A program made the translations under genes and the position numbers. Below, piece by piece: positions 20,674 to 33,612 of a DNA stretch of 64,000 bases. The stretch is from Zanthoxylum bungeanum (Eukaryota; Streptophyta; Magnoliopsida; Sapindales; Rutaceae): contig SKCR01048561.1 of NCBI GenBank assembly GCA_019454045.1, positions 19,056 to 83,055 on the forward strand. The letters are read 5' to 3'. How positions within the stretch are numbered: position 1 is the stretch's first letter; every line of letters begins with the position of its first letter. Under the pieces are notes generated by a model, which was not told where the DNA came from, searched no databases, and saw nothing but the letters and a program-made list of their open reading frames with translations.

Positions 20674-22182
20674 TCAAGATAAGAGTAGCTCGTTCGCACT
20701 GAGGTGAGGGCGAAGGCAAACACGAACCTCGTGTTCTTCTGGACCCACACGATGCTTAGGTACCATGATTTCAAGACCAGTTCCTGTTTCATCGCCATAT
20801 GCTTCTAGCTTGGCATCATCTGGAATCCGAGTTGGTAGTGGGATTTCTCTTATGAACTCTCCAGGAGGACAGTGCTCAGGAGATGGATCAGTTAGCTTGA
20901 ATGTTCTATCATTTCTCTTGATATATGGCGTACAGGCTGTGCTCACAGATGATATCTTTACAACACCATGTGTGAGATTATTCCACCAAGTAACTTTCAC
21001 TCTTTTAAGATCAGCAAAAGGCAAACTGATAATTATTAGGTATCCTTGTTCGTCCTCATACAAGGTTTTGGCAGCTGTAACTGGCCCGTAAATATTCCTC
21101 ATTACCCCAGTAAACTCATTTACCCAGGGAGGTTCAATGGGGTGCAGTTCTGTATCCTGAACTCTATCATTATGCTGATTATTGAGTAAACAACAATCTT
21201 CAACATTCCCATGTAGAAACAGATCCTTCTTTCTCTTGTTGCAAACATGTGAAAGATCTATTCCACTGCCATTTGAATGGCTCACAGGACGTGTTGACAA
21301 ATTCAAACCAGACCCATTGAGCAATTTTTTTGGATGAGAATTTGAGGGACATTTTAATGGAAGAAGAGGTCTATCAAGCTCAAACTCTGTATTGGGCAGG
21401 TTCCTCCATGAGGAAAATTCACTTGCCTCAGGTGGGACAGAGAAGTTTAGATCTCTACCTGTAAGTTCCATCCACCTCTTTTTCTCTTCTTCATCAACAC
21501 CCTTGAGATTTGGAGATGGAACAACCTCAATCCCATGCACACACTGTGGATTTGAAAGACCTCTATAATGCTTCCGCTGCATTCTGTGAGACCGGACAAA
21601 CCCCTTCTCGACACTAAATGGAAATGGACGCTCTCCCTGGCGCGAGTGGCCATTCATGTAACTTCTCAGCTGCATCTTACCTAAAGCATTCTCAGGCCTT
21701 TCCTTAAAAACCCACATGTACATATTCTCCATATCATGTTGAACCAAGAACACCTCAAGCTCAAGATCCATCTTATCAAACTCTAACACCCCATTACTGT
21801 CCCTTATCGCCTTGCACTTGGATTTCTCATTCAACACAGGCTTAAAGTAATAAGTAAAGAAAAACCAAGCACCCCATACACTGTCCAATCTCTTGGCACA
21901 TTTGCGTCCAGACTTAGAGGCATTGAGCAAAGTATCAGATTCATTAACTTGAGGTCCAAGGGTAACATCTAGAATATCAAACGGGTCCGTGCTCCACGAA
22001 GGTGGTGGAGGGCTACGCTCCGCAGATAATGGAAGGTTAATATCAGGCGGTCTAGAGAGAATCATAGAAAGATTCATCTCTCGGTCCAGTTCCTCATGTG
22101 ACATCCCACTTGAATCCATGGATAAAAGCGTAGATGGGTGGTGATTCTCCATAGACAAACTTGTAAGCAAATCCTCCCCCAT
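20674..22182 (-). CDS. HSP20-like protein with C-terminal alpha-crystallin domain
   Basis: A single uninterrupted 502-residue frame. The N-terminal half contains FDILDVTLGPQV and KRLDSVWGAWFFFTYYFKPV, then basic and low-complexity stretches. Residues about 365-478 form an alpha-crystallin/HSP20-type domain: IYGPVTAAKTLYEDEQGYL at its start and AYGDETGTGLEIMVPKH at its end, where the second block matches the conserved last strand. This layout resembles a plant family annotated as HSP20-like chaperones (Arabidopsis At1g20870 type, from memory). Its function is not well defined, and these proteins are larger than classical small HSPs. The start MGEDLLTSLSM is the first ATG after a likely 5' UTR intron. 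It is the only clearly intact gene here. Confidence 0.88.
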   Translation of the reverse strand: MGEDLLTSLSMENHHPSTLLSMDSSGMSHEELDREMNLSMILSRPPDINLPLSAERSPPPPSWSTDPFDILDVTLGPQVNESDTLLNASKSGRKCAKRLDSVWGAWFFFTYYFKPVLNEKSKCKAIRDSNGVLEFDKMDLELEVFLVQHDMENMYMWVFKERPENALGKMQLRSYMNGHSRQGERPFPFSVEKGFVRSHRMQRKHYRGLSNPQCVHGIEVVPSPNLKGVDEEEKKRWMELTGRDLNFSVPPEASEFSSWRNLPNTEFELDRPLLPLKCPSNSHPKKLLNGSGLNLSTRPVSHSNGSGIDLSHVCNKRKKDLFLHGNVEDCCLLNNQHNDRVQDTELHPIEPPWVNEFTGVMRNIYGPVTAAKTLYEDEQGYLIIISLPFADLKRVKVTWWNNLTHGVVKISSVSTACTPYIKRNDRTFKLTDPSPEHCPPGEFIREIPLPTRIPDDAKLEAYGDETGTGLEIMVPKHRVGPEEHEVRVCLRPHLSANELLLS

Positions 22183-22211
22183 GTCAAACCTTATAAATAA
22201 ATTGGGTATTT

Positions 22212-22538
22212 CTATTTTGGTGTAAAAAAAAAAAAAAAAAAATCAAATTTCCAATCCCACCAAAGTCAAACAAAGACACTCACACAACTCTATCAACTTT
22301 GTTACAATCACCAAACTTCCTCAAATAACACATCAAGTTAAAATCTTTTACTTCACAATGAAAATAATTCGGGCACTCTATTGATTAATTCAGTGATCAA
22401 AATTAAATATTTATTTCATTCTACAATGCCGGATAGTGAAATAAACAATAAAAAGTGACCCTATACAGTAAAAAAGGAAATAAAAATCTAATAAAGAATT
22501 GAAGTTTGATAAATTGAAGAAGGATTCTGAGAGGTTAC
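22212..22538 (-). other. Likely 5' UTR intron of the HSP20-like gene
   Basis: The minus strand has a donor AAAG|GTAACC at 22539/22538. Possible acceptors follow a long pyrimidine tract: CAAAATAG at about 22212, or TATAAG nearer the ATG. The exact acceptor is not certain. Confidence 0.5.
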
Positions 22539-22699
22539 CTTTAAAGGGGTTAGCTTATAATCCACAAAAACTGAGATCTTTTTTCTCTTAAGCAAATCCT
22601 CATCTTTCCAATGGGGAAGCTTAGAGACGGATTAATTGACGGTGAAAGGGCAGATAACGGATTCTGTTAAAGAGATGGCTCACTGGGGTTGGGACGGCA

Positions 22700-23586
22700 G
22701 AATGAAGCGTTAAGTGACGGTGACGTTTAATAGGGACTGGCAATTCAAGGGTGGTGGGCCTTACCCGGATATCTATAAAGGGGTTTGGGCCCAATGTGTT
22801 TGTTTTGGTTTGGCAATTGGGATCTTACCCAATTAGCAAGGGGCAAAATGGGTGGCATTTTCAATGCTTTTTTTTTTTTTTTTTTTGTTTTCTTCCTAAT
22901 TCCAATTACTTGAAAATTATATAATTATATAATTATATAATTTTTATGGATAAATTTATCATTTTGTACTAAAAATCAATATTTATTAGTAAAATTATAT
23001 AAAATAAATAAATAAACTATACATTAAAATAATCTAAAAATTGAAAAATATATTTTTATAATTAAAATTGTAATTTATTTATTCAATGTTATTTTAATTA
23101 ATATAATAATTTTAAATATATTTACAATAAAATAACTATTAAATACAAACAATTTATTTATAATGCTAAATTAACAAATTTTTTGTAAATAGTTATAAAT
23201 ATGAGAAGAAAAAAAACTAAAATAAATAATATTATATTACTAGTAGGTATACAATTTTAGAGAACATAACCTTAAGATATATCTTAGTAGCATTTTTGTT
23301 TTAATTTTTTAGTTTTGTTGAAAATTAATAAGGGGTTTAGTTTTATATTAAGGTACATATTAAAGTGGGGGAACCATATATTAAATCCTACTCGCGTGCG
23401 TGCTCTCATGGGGCTTGTTCTGTACCTAAATATATGATTTATGCTGTGGCAAAGTTGATCTACAAGAATTTTAGTATTTTTTTTTAATGATTGTAAATAT
23501 AAACATGTATTTAGTTTAATATTAAAAAAACATATAACATTTATATAACTAAGAAACACAATAAATGCACATAATTTGCACATAAC
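22700..23586. other. AT-rich intergenic region
   Basis: Upstream of the HSP20-like gene. It contains a T run at about 22868-22886 and (ATAATT)-like runs at 22917-22942. No gene or element recognised. Confidence 0.6.
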
Positions 23587-24320
23587 TACGGATGACAATT
23601 TCGCCCACAAACCTATAAACACATAAAAACCAATTTGTAATTGGTATGATTTGGTAAATATTTAAATGGGTTTGGTAATTTAAAACAAAACTCGTTGCGG
23701 GTTTGGTGCGGGTTTGATAATTAAGCAAAACCAGTTAATACCCATTGCGGGTATCCGCTACCCGGCCGCAAGCTTATTTATTTATTTATTTATTTTGTTT
23801 TATATCTTTAGGGCAAAAAATCCCTCATATAAAATGACTCACTAACTTACAATTTTTGAATTGCTCTCTCTTAATATTTTTGAATTACTTTTAGTCATGG
23901 TTCAATAATTTTAATGATATGAATTTAATATAATGAAAGATATTCAGCTAGTGATTCATATATATACTTGTGATAATATGAATTTGACATTATGTTATAA
24001 ATATTTTAAACTTTTATTTATGTGTCATAATTTGTAAACTGTCAAATATTTTTTTTTGTATGTTATGAAAAAGTATCAATGTTTAATTAAAAATATTGTA
24101 TTATTAAGAGCATAAATGAATTCAATATTTTAAAAACCCGTAAAAAATCTGTTGGGTACCAGTGTGGGTTTGGTAATTTATTTTTATATACGGGTGCGGG
24201 TTTGGTAATGAAAATTAAAACTCGCAACGAGTATGGTGCGGGTTTGGTAATTTATTATATATGCGGATGCGGGTTTGGTAATGACAAACCGGCACCAAAC
24301 TATATCCACTGTCATCCCTA
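23587..24320. mobile_element. hAT-type miniature element with GCGGGTTTGGTAAT subterminal repeats
   Basis: The ends TACGGATGACA and TGTCATCCCTA form an imperfect TIR. The flanks CACATAAC (23579-23586) and CAAATAAC (24321-24328) are a 7-of-8 target duplication. The subterminal regions repeat GCGGGTTTGGTAATT in direct orientation. It is the same family as 48005-49013 and the remnant at 50384-57648. No transposase ORF. Confidence 0.85.
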
Positions 24321-24332
24321 CAAATAACTAGA

Positions 24333-24358
24333 ATATATATATATATATATATATATAT
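24333..24358. repeat. (AT)n microsatellite
   Basis: An uninterrupted AT dinucleotide run just right of the hAT-type element. Confidence 0.9.
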
Positions 24359-24633
24359 TACCTTTTAATGAATTTTTTAAAAAAAATTTAGTGTTTATGT
24401 GTACAGTGTACACTACAACAAATAATTAGTTACACCTGGTAAATTTAAATTGATCACATGCAAAATCTTTATAATTAACAACATATATGAATAAGTTGTT
24501 AATCATAAAGATATAAGTTGTTAATCTATTATTTACAACCGCTTCTTATGTTGTGAATACTTTTTAAATTATAAATCTACCACGTGTAATTTTGCGTTAT
24601 CGATATTCACTAATCGATCACTTCCACTTAGCC

Positions 24634-24800
24634 TTTTTTTTTTAAATCGTTGAAAATCTCACCGCCAAACCACCATTTCCAGACTTAAGCGGAGTAAGTA
24701 AAATCCCGACTGTACAAGGCTCTTACAAAAAACGCACTCCCTGAATTTGAACCCAAGACCTCAATGTGAGATCTTGAGCCTTACACTACCAAGCCACTTG
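24634..24800 (-). mobile_element. tRNA-derived SINE
   Basis: On the minus strand it starts CAAGTGGCTTGGTAGTG (A box) and has GGGTTCAAATTC (B box) about 45 bp later, the layout of an internal RNA polymerase III promoter. It ends in poly-A. Flanks ACTTAGCC (24626-24633) and ACTTGGCC (24802-24809) look like a target duplication. Confidence 0.75.
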
Positions 24801-24860
24801 CACTTGGCCTGTAATCAATTAAGCGTAATTTATTATAATAGTAATTTACTGTGCACTTAT

Positions 24861-25844
24861 TGTTGGAAAATGCTCACTAGTAAGCATTTTGAGGTACAAT
24901 TTTAAGCATGATCCACTTCGTGTTAGTGGTTGTTTTTGAGTGATTCGGATACTCCTCCGTGAGTAGTTCGGAATGATATATTCATATGCTTAAAATGGTG
25001 CTTGGGTGAATGTGAAATTGTTGCTCAAAGTTCACTCATTGATGTTGGAAAATAAAGAGAAATAAGCTTGTCCCACATAGGAAAGCTAATAAAGGAAAAT
25101 TGTGTTTATATATGATTGCTCATATGTAGATGGGTAAGTGTTATAAGGATAGAGGCTCTCTCTACGTGCATGCGCAGGGGGGTGCAAATCAAAATCCGAA
25201 CAGGCCTGACTCGTGTGCACCCGCGCGTCCTGCGTACACGAATGCCGGACCAAATTGTGCAGGCCCGGCCTAGCCAATTTTTGCAAGTCCCTTTATTTTT
25301 TTCCAAGTTCTTTTGAAGTTCCATAACAATTAAATTAATTCTATTAATTAACTGTGTGGTTACAAATAATGAAAAGTCTCACACTAACTCTATTGAATTG
25401 ACATGCTCAATACGAACAAAAGACAGAACGATTTACCCTTAAGTTTTCTTTACGGTTTTGTTGAAAGAGTTCAGACACTTCGTGGTTCGTTGAAGACGAT
25501 TTTGGTGGTGCCATTTCTCGTTTATTTCCGATGCATCATGGGAAACAGACGTCTCGCGTTCTACTACACCATTCGGTAGGGGACGAATTTGTTTTAAGGA
25601 GATTGTTGCCGCATCAACAAGCCTCGAAATTCTCTCGGTTCTTGTTGCTGGTTCGATACTGCATTGCCTTCATTACTCAACTGTTGTTCATCTCGCTGGT
25701 TCGTTGCTGCACCGCCGTGACTGATTGCAGTGTCATGTGACTGTTTTATTACTATTGTTGTGTTGTTTATTGTATCATTTGTGTTCTCTTTTACTGTTTG
25801 TTCAGAGTCCTTTATAAGAACACAATAACCAAATATTTGTAATA
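24861..25844 (+). repeat. 5' LTR of the copia element
   Basis: Starts TGTTGGAAAATGC and is collinear with 30612-31643 apart from small indels, including a block of about 45 bp near 25400/31150. The 3' edge is set by loss of similarity after AATATTTGTAATA. Confidence 0.88.
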
Positions 25845-25865
25845 GTCTTAAAACAAATTAGATAT

Positions 25866-27010
25866 GTGGATATGGAAAACAGTCCAAACACAGTTGATCC
25901 GAACATGGCAGCCTCTTCGGCAGGCCAAAATGTTCCAGCCTCTAGGCTTAATGTGGCAGCCTCTGTGGCTGGCCAAAGTGTTGTGGCAGCCTCTTCGGCT
26001 GGCCAAAATGTTTTAGCCTCTGGGCTTAATGTGGCAGCCTCTGTGGCTGGCCAAAGTGTTGCTGCCTCTATGGCTAGACAATCTGTTGGACATGTGAGCC
26101 ATGTCAATCATGCTGCGGAAAAACCTGAAAAATTCAGTGGTCAGAATTTCAAAAGGTGACAACAGAAAATATTTTTTTATTTGACCACGTTGAACCTTGC
26201 AAGGTTCCTAAAGGAAGATGCTCATGTTCCCAAAGAGGGTGAGAATGATATTCAAGTGATTAATGTCATCGATGCTTGGAAACATTATGAATTCCTATGT
26301 AGGAATTATGTGCTGAATGGGCTGAGTGATTTCTTGTACAGTGTGTACGCCAGAATGAAAACAGGTAAGGAGCTTTGGGAATCCTTAGATCGAAAATATA
26401 AAACTGAGGACGCCGGTACTAAGAAATTTATCGTAGGCCGTTTCCTAGATTTTAAGATGGTTGACTCCAAAACTTTGTTAAGTCAATTACAAGAATTGCA
26501 GATTATTCTAGCATAAATTCATGCTGAGGGGATGATATTAAGTGAAACCTTCCAAGTAGCCTCGATAATTGAAAAACTACCACCTGGTTGGAAAGATTTC
26601 AAGAATTATTTAAAGCATAAGCGAAAAGAAATGAATATTGAAGACTTGGTTCTTAAGCTTAGAATTGAGGAAGATAACAGAGTATCTGACAAGAGAGGAA
26701 TAACTAGTGAGGCCAAAGCAAATGTTGTTAAACATGGCCATAAGAACAAGAACCTCAAGAACAAATGGTCAAAGATGGGACCTAAAGGAGGAATTTCCAA
26801 GAAATCCAAATTTCAAGGAAGATGCTTCAACTGCGACAAAATGGGTCACAAGTCTTCTGAGTGTAGACTGCCGAAGAAGAAAAAGAATCAAGAGGCTAAT
26901 GTGATAGAAAACATGACTCAAAATTTTTCAGACATTAATCTTTCTGCTGTGGTTTCTGAGGTGAATCTAGTGGGTTCTAACCCAAGAGAGTGGTGGATTG
27001 ACACTGGTGC
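25866..27010 (+). pseudogene. copia gag with internal peptide repeats
   Basis: It starts MENSPNTVDPNMAASSAGQ. Residues about 13-70 are repeats of AASxAGQ(N/S)V, an unusual low-complexity N-terminus. The capsid region begins EKPEKFSGQNFKR and is cut by a TGA where tryptophan is expected (26157). It continues 26181-26516, where a TAA interrupts ILA-HAEG. From 26532 it runs through IEKLPPGWKDFKNYLKHKRKE to the zinc knuckle CFNCDKMGHKSSEC at about 26823. Gag would package element RNA. Confidence 0.85.
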
Positions 27011-30002
27011 CACTCGACATGTGTGCTCAGACAAAAGTATGTTCTCTTCATTTGAGCCTACTGGTAATAGGGAAAAATATACATGGAAAATTCAGCAACA
27101 TCTGAGATTGAAGGTCAAGGCAAGGTGATTCTGAAGATGACCTTTGGGAAAATGGTTGACTTTAAACAACGTTCTGTATGTACCAGAAATACGGAAGAAT
27201 CTTGTGTCTGGATCACTTCTGAACAAGCACGGATTCCGGATGGTGTTCGAGTCTGATAAAGTAGTTTTGACTAAAAATGACATGTATGTGGGAAAAAGAG
27301 TATGTAACTGATGGGCTCTTTAAGCTCAATATAATGGTTGTGAAACCCAAGAATTTCAATAAAGCTAGTTCTTCTACTTATATTTTTGAGTACTCTGATC
27401 TATGACATTGTAGATTAGGACATGTTAATTTTAATTCATTGCGGAAATTAATTAACATGAATCATATTCCCAATTTTAAAATTGATAACAAACATAAGTG
27501 TGATACTTGTGTTGGGGCAAAACTAACTAGATCATAATTTCATAGTATTGAAAGAAACTCTGAACCACTTGATCTAATTCATACCGATGTATGTGATTTT
27601 AATTCAATACAATCAAGAGGCGGTAATAAATATTTTATTACCTTTATTGATGATTGCACAAGATTTTGCTATGTGTATTTAATGAAAAGCAATGACGAAG
27701 CTATAAAGAAATTTATTCTCTATAAGAATGAAGTTGAGAACCAACTGAATAAAAGAATTAAGGAGTTAAGAAGTGATCGTGGTGGTGAGTATGTTTTTCC
27801 TTTTGAATCACTTTGTGAGCAAAATGGAATCATACATCAAACCACAGCTCCTTATTCACCTCAATCCAATGGGATTGCAGAACGGAAGAATCGTACCTTG
27901 AAATAAATGATGAATGTTATGTTAATTAGCTATGGATTACCTCATAATATGTGAGGAGAAGTTGTTTTATCAGCTAATTACCTTTTAAATAAGGTACCAC
28001 GGAAAGAAGCAGAGAAAAATCCTTATGAAATGTGGAAATAAATATTACCTTCCTATAAAATTCTACGAGTGTGGGGGTGTCTTGCCAAAGTAGTTATTCC
28101 TCCACCTAAGAAGGTGAAGATATGACCAAAAACTATTGATTGTATTTTCATAGGATATGCACATAACAGTAATGCTTATCGATTTCTTGTGCATGAGTCT
28201 AATATACCAGATATTCACAAAAATACGATAATGGAGTCGATGAATGCATCATTTTTCGAATATGTTTTTCCTTGTAAAACTAATTCGAATTCAAATGTGC
28301 ACAAACAGGCACATGAGACTATCATTGAAGATAGTCAGGACCAAGAACACATAAATGTTCCAGAGGATCAACAAGATGTTGAACTTGAACCAAGACGTAG
28401 CAAAAGAGCTAGAACGGAAAAATCATTTGGTCCAGATTTTCTGACATTTTTGCTAGAAAATGATCCTCAAAGTTATAACGAAGTTGTAAGGCCAGCTGAT
28501 GGTGCTTTGTGGAAAGATGCCATCAATAGTGAAATTGAATCCATCTTACAAAATCACACCTGGGAGTTAGTGGATATTCCTCCAGGGTGTAAACCTTTAG
28601 GGTCCAAGTGGATTTTCAAAAATAAAATGAAGGCAGATGGATCAATTGACAAGTACAAAGCAAGACTTGTTATTAAAGGCTACAGGCAACGTGAATGTCT
28701 TGATTACTTTGACACTTACTCTCCTGTAACGAGGATAAATTCCATAATGATGATAGTAGCGATTGCAACTTTGCTCAATCTTGAGGTACATCAGATGGAT
28801 GTGAAAACAACATTTCTAAATGGAGATTTAGATGAAGAAATCTACATGGAACAACCTGAAGGCTTTATAGCTCCAGGACAAGAAAAGAAAGTCTGCAAGT
28901 TAGTAAAATCCTTGTATGGATTGAAACAAGCTCAGAAACAGTGGCATAAAAAGTTTGACGACACCATACTGGCAAATGGTTTCAAAATCAATGAATGTGA
29001 TAAATGTATTTATGTCAGAGAGACAGAAGTTGGCTATGTCATTTTATGTCTCTATATTGATGACATATTGATTGTTGGGAGTGATGTTAAAATGGTAAAT
29101 CCATCAAGAATATGCTGAAATCTAAGTTTGACATGAAAGACATGGGTCTAGCAGATGTCATTCTGGGAATAAAGATCTCGAGAAGTCCAAATGGAATTAT
29201 TCTTGGTCAGTCGCACTATGTGGATAAAATTCTTGGTAAATTCAACAATGATGATTCTAATGTGGCTAGAACTCCTTTAGATGTGAGTCTACATCTATCA
29301 AAGAATATGGGAGATGGTATATCTCAAGTAGAATACTCTAGAGTGATCGGGAGTCTGATGTATTTATCGAGTTGTACAAGGCCTGATATAGCCTGCACAG
29401 TAAACAAGCTCAGCAGATATACGAGTAATCCAGGGGTTGTTCACTGGAAAGCAATAGTGAGAATACTCAGGTACCTACGATTTACTCGTAATTATAGGTT
29501 GCACTATCATAGATATCCAGCCGTAATCGAAGGATACAGTGATGCAAACTGGATATATGATATGAAAGACTCAAAGTCTACCAGTGGCTATGTGTTTACA
29601 CTAGCAGGTGCAGCTATATCATGGAAATCCTCCAAACAGACTGTGATAGCCAGATCTACAATGGAATTAGAATTCATTGCATTAGATAAGTGTGCTGAAG
29701 AAGCAGAATGATTGCGAAATTTTCTAGAGGATATTCCAAGTTGGCCTAAGCCAGTGCCAGCAATTTGCATTCATTGCGATAGTCAATCTGCAATTGGAAA
29801 GACACATAACAATATGTATAATGGTAAGTCAAGACATATTCGTCATAGACACAATACCGTTAGACAATTACTCTCTGCTAGAGTTATTTCGATTGACTAT
29901 GTAAAGTCAAAGGATAACATTACGGATCCGCTAACCAAAGGGTTAAACAGAGAGTTAGTTGTGAAATCATCGAGGGGAATGAGACTAAAACCCATTAGAT
30001 AA
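26985..30002 (+). pseudogene. copia pol (protease, integrase, RT, RNase H)
   Basis: The protease active site DTG sits in WWIDTGATRHVCSDK at about 26991. The pre-integrase zinc region and integrase core follow, interrupted by stops near 27310 and 27905: [48 protein letters not shown] spans about 28480-29095 with KWIFKNKMKADG, LVIKGYRQ, QMDVKTTFLNG and YIDDILIVGS. A frameshift near 29100 leads to RNase H ([16 protein letters not shown], and the tail SRHIRHRHNTVRQLL). The whole copy is inactive. Confidence 0.88.
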
Positions 30003-30611
30003 ATGTTTATTACGAAGGAAAACCCAACATTGTTGACTGGAGATCCCAAGATCTAGGTTCAATGGGACAACCTACTCGTAAAAGACATAATTGGTTCACT
30101 GTGGGGGGTTACCCTCTAGTCCATTCCTATGGTGAAATGAAACAGTGATGCTTGTATGGAAAGAGGTTAAACAAAGACTTTTAATGATTCTTATGCGTCG
30201 GGAATCCGATCAGAGTAATACGAGCTACTCTTAAATAAGAAATCACTTATGTGAAAGAGAAGTGGGGCCGCTTCAAAGAGAATTGTATGAGGCTCAATTC
30301 TTAGAAACTCTTGCAGAACCGGGTAGATGTTCATGGCCAAAATGAACATAGTAATGAGAACTCAGATGTGTTAGGTAAAATAGCTGTGTGATATATGTTT
30401 TCATTTACATGAACGGCAGTACAGTTCAATGACATCGTGTCAACTGTCAGCTAGTAAAGGAGATATATTTTCACAAGGGAAGGTTCAAAGGCTGAGGCCT
30501 ACTTATCCTATGCAGGTGTTGAACCGTTGAACTCTTCAAGGTCAAAATAAAATATTTTTATAAAATAATTTTATTTGACGTTTTTTCATCAATTTCATTC
30601 ATGTGGGGGAT

Positions 30612-31643
30612 TGTTGGAAAATGCTCACTAGTAAGCATTTTGAGGTACAATTTTAAGCATGGTCCACTTCGTGTTAGTGGTAGTTTTTGAGTGATTCGGA
30701 TACTCCTCCGTGAGTAGTTCGGAATGGTATATTCATATGCTTAAAATGGTGCTTGGGTGAATGAGAAATTGTTGCTCAAAGTTCACCCATTGGTGTTGGA
30801 AAATAAAGAGAAATAAGTTTGTCCCACATAGGAAAGCTAATAAAGGAAAATTGTGTTTATATATGATTGCTCATATGTAGATGGGTAAGTGTTATAAGGA
30901 TAGAGGCTCTCTCTACGTGCGCGCACAGGGGGTGCAAATCAAAATCCGAACATGCCTGACTCATGTGCACCCGCGCGTCCTACGTACACGAATGTCGAAC
31001 CAAATTGTGCAGGCCCAACCCAACCAATTTTTGCAAGTCTCTTTATTTTTTCCAAGTTCTTTTGAAGTTCTATAACAGTTAAATTAATTCTATTAATTAA
31101 CTGGGTGGTTACAAATAATGAAAAGTCTCTCACTAACTCTATTGAATCGACATGCTCATTTTCTTTTAATGGTGGAGTGATTTTCGTTTTTGAAAAGAGA
31201 AAAAAAAATACGAACAAAAGACAGAACGGTTTTCCCTTAAGTTTTCTTTATGGTTTTGTTGAAAGAGTTCAGACACTTCGTGGTTCGTTGAAGACGATTT
31301 TGGTGGTGCCCTTTTCTCGTCTATTTCCGTTGCATCCTGGGAAACAGACGTCTCGTGTTCTACTTCACCATTCAGTAGGGGACAAATTTGTTTTAAGGAG
31401 ATTGTTGCCGCATCAACAAGCCTCGGAATTCTCTCGGTTCTTGTTGCTGGTTCGATACTGCACTGCCTTCGTTACTCAACTGTTGTTCCCGTCGCTGGTT
31501 CGTTGCTGCACCACCGTGACTGATTGCAGTGTCCTGTGACTGTTTTATTACTCTTGTTGTGTTGTTTATTGTATCATTTGTGTTCTCTTTTACTGTTTGT
31601 TCAGAGTCCTTTACAAGAACACAGTAACCAAATATTTGTAATA
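30612..31643 (+). repeat. 3' LTR of the copia element
   Basis: Preceded by the polypurine tract ATGTGGGGGAT. It is collinear with the 5' LTR. Open frames inside it (for example around 31105-31539) have no recognised product. Confidence 0.88.
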
Positions 31644-32117
31644 CTTTTATGTGTGCATATATTTATTTTATAACTAATAATGATTAATGAGACCTTTACA
31701 ACCATTTGTAAAATACTTAATTAGATATATTAGTGCATAAAATAAATGATCAAAGTAATATTAAACATATATATAAAATTATGGGAGTTGTAACCAGTTG
31801 TTCAAGTAGAAGTGGGAGAAAATGACCGATTTGATTGATGCAAATCGTTACCTTTTGAACAAATTAAAGGGGTTCTAAAACTTGGATCGATTAATATCAA
31901 TGAATTATTGGGACAGATTGGCAAACGTTCAATTGGAAGATGACAGTTTAACAATAAGTTGTTCTACTTTTTTTTGGTCCATCGGTACAAGTTGTTCAAT
32001 GTCGATCAGAATTATGTGAGAAGTCACAAGAGTGAGATTTGGTGTAGGCAACATAAAACTAAAAGGGAACTTTGGATTATATCCACTCAGATTTATGGGA
32101 ATCAGCTCAAACCCCAT

Positions 32118-32161
<44 letters not shown>

Positions 32162-32173
32162 ATGGATGATTAT
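31644..32173. other. Non-coding stretch ending in an (AT)n run
   Basis: No gene recognised. An AT microsatellite occupies 32121-32156, close to the start of the LTR-like fragment. Confidence 0.65.
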
Positions 32174-33426
32174 TGATGAGTGCGTATAATATACGCTTTT
32201 CAAGTGTATTTATCATTGATTAAATTATGTTCTTGAATGTGTTAAATGCACTCATATTCATTATTTTGTTGTTTATGATGCATTATATGAAGAATTGAAC
32301 AAAAATGAGTGAAAAATCTGAAATTCCCGATTTGCACCAATGACTTCATGATTTATGCAGTTTTCAGTATTTTGGCCATAATTTTTCATATGATGTCCAA
32401 ATGAGGTGATTCAAGTTGCGATAGAAAGAGAACTTAATTATCTACAACTTTTTAGTTTACATCGAAGATTGAATCGGACTCCTTCATAGCTAAAATCGAA
32501 CATGAAACTAATAATTTTGCAATGTCTTCTGGCGTCGTGAAGCCCAATCTAGCATCGTGACGCCTGGAAGTGTAAAATCGTTCCAGAATCATGAAAAATC
32601 TTATGTCACGATGCAAATTCACTTGGATTGCGACGCAAGTACGAAAGACTTAAAAATTGAATTGGAAACTTGATATTTATATAATGGGAACGTTTAGGAT
32701 TACTTCACATAAGTTTTTGGGAGAGGAAAATAAGCATATTTTGAGGTAAAAATACTCTCTAAACACAATAAGCATTCAAGAACAACCAAGAATAATAGGA
32801 TCAAACAATGATTAAGAAGATAAAATTGAAGATTGATAACTATCATGATTTGTTTTATGTATCCTCTTTATTAATTCTTTGTTATTTATTATATTAAATA
32901 TCATGATGAATTTGTTTATCTTCTTCATCATGTACTATATCTTATTTTAGGATTACAATAGAACCCAATATGAACTTTTATTAATTGAATCTTTTTATAA
33001 TTTATTTGTGACATTCTATATGGATTATTTATCATTATCTTTACTTAATGTGTTTTATTACTTGATTACCAATAGAATAGTTGTGATAAACCCTAAGAAA
33101 CTTGGAAAATGGAATTTTGGTTTAGCCTTGGGAATTGAAAACGTGTGATCTCATTCTGTTGAATAGATTTCTGTACAGGATAAGAATATACATGCAGGGC
33201 ATGCATAGCCATAGTTAGAACTTGAACTTAATGAGTTTGAATTAGATTAATTATCATAGGAATATAGGTAATTGAACTAAGTTGAGCATTTCTATTTGAC
33301 CATCGGAAGAGGCTTGTAGATAATTTCGTACTCTATGTTAATAATTCATTATAGTTGATCGGTTATAAATATATGAGATTAATTTAAGGGAATTGTAGGC
33401 ATTGTATTTTTGCATGTGAAACCCAA
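32174..33426 (+). mobile_element. LTR-like fragment (TGATGAG family)
   Basis: Starts TGATGAGTGCGTATAATATACG. It shares several blocks in the same order with 9972-11998, including the '…GAATAGATTTCT.TACAGGATA' segment. It stops exactly where the Tat/Ogre-like LTR begins, so it was probably truncated by that insertion. It is most likely a solo LTR or LARD piece. Confidence 0.6.
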
Positions 33427-33534
33427 TGATGAGTCTCACTTGGAGGCACTACCTTTTGAGTCACGGAAGCCGCGGGAAACGGATATCGGAAGGGGAAATT
33501 CAGAATAAACAAGCTCACTGTCTTCGTTAGTGCT

Positions 33535-33612
33535 GCGTTCGTGTCTGCGTTCGAACGGCAAACAGATTGCGGGCGTTCGTGTCGCGTTCGAGGAAGCGTT
33601 CGAACGGTGTCG
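33535..33612 (+). repeat. TTCGAACG array C (short)
   Basis: A compact run of GTTCGAACGG, GCGTTCG and TTCGAGG motifs in the U3 part of the LTR, about 370-440 bp upstream of the TATA box. Confidence 0.8.

Larger units (their letters stand above)
24861..31643 (+). mobile_element. Complete but decayed copia element
   Basis: LTR 24861-25844, gag, protease, integrase, RT, RNase H, polypurine tract ATGTGGGGGAT, LTR 30612-31643. This is the copia order. The flanks ACTTAT (left) and ACTTTT (right) are an approximate target duplication. The coding region has several stops and at least one frameshift, so this copy is dead. Its Pol is of the Tnt1-like general type. Confidence 0.9.

Noticed and set aside
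23690..24300. Telomere-like repeats (GGGTTTGGTAAT)
   Set aside because: The period and sequence do not match TTTAGGG, and the motif is subterminal in a hAT-type element with target duplications.
25531..25740. Protein-coding gene in the copia LTR (and 31105-31539)
   Set aside because: Both LTRs carry the same stretch, the frames differ between copies, and no domain is seen.
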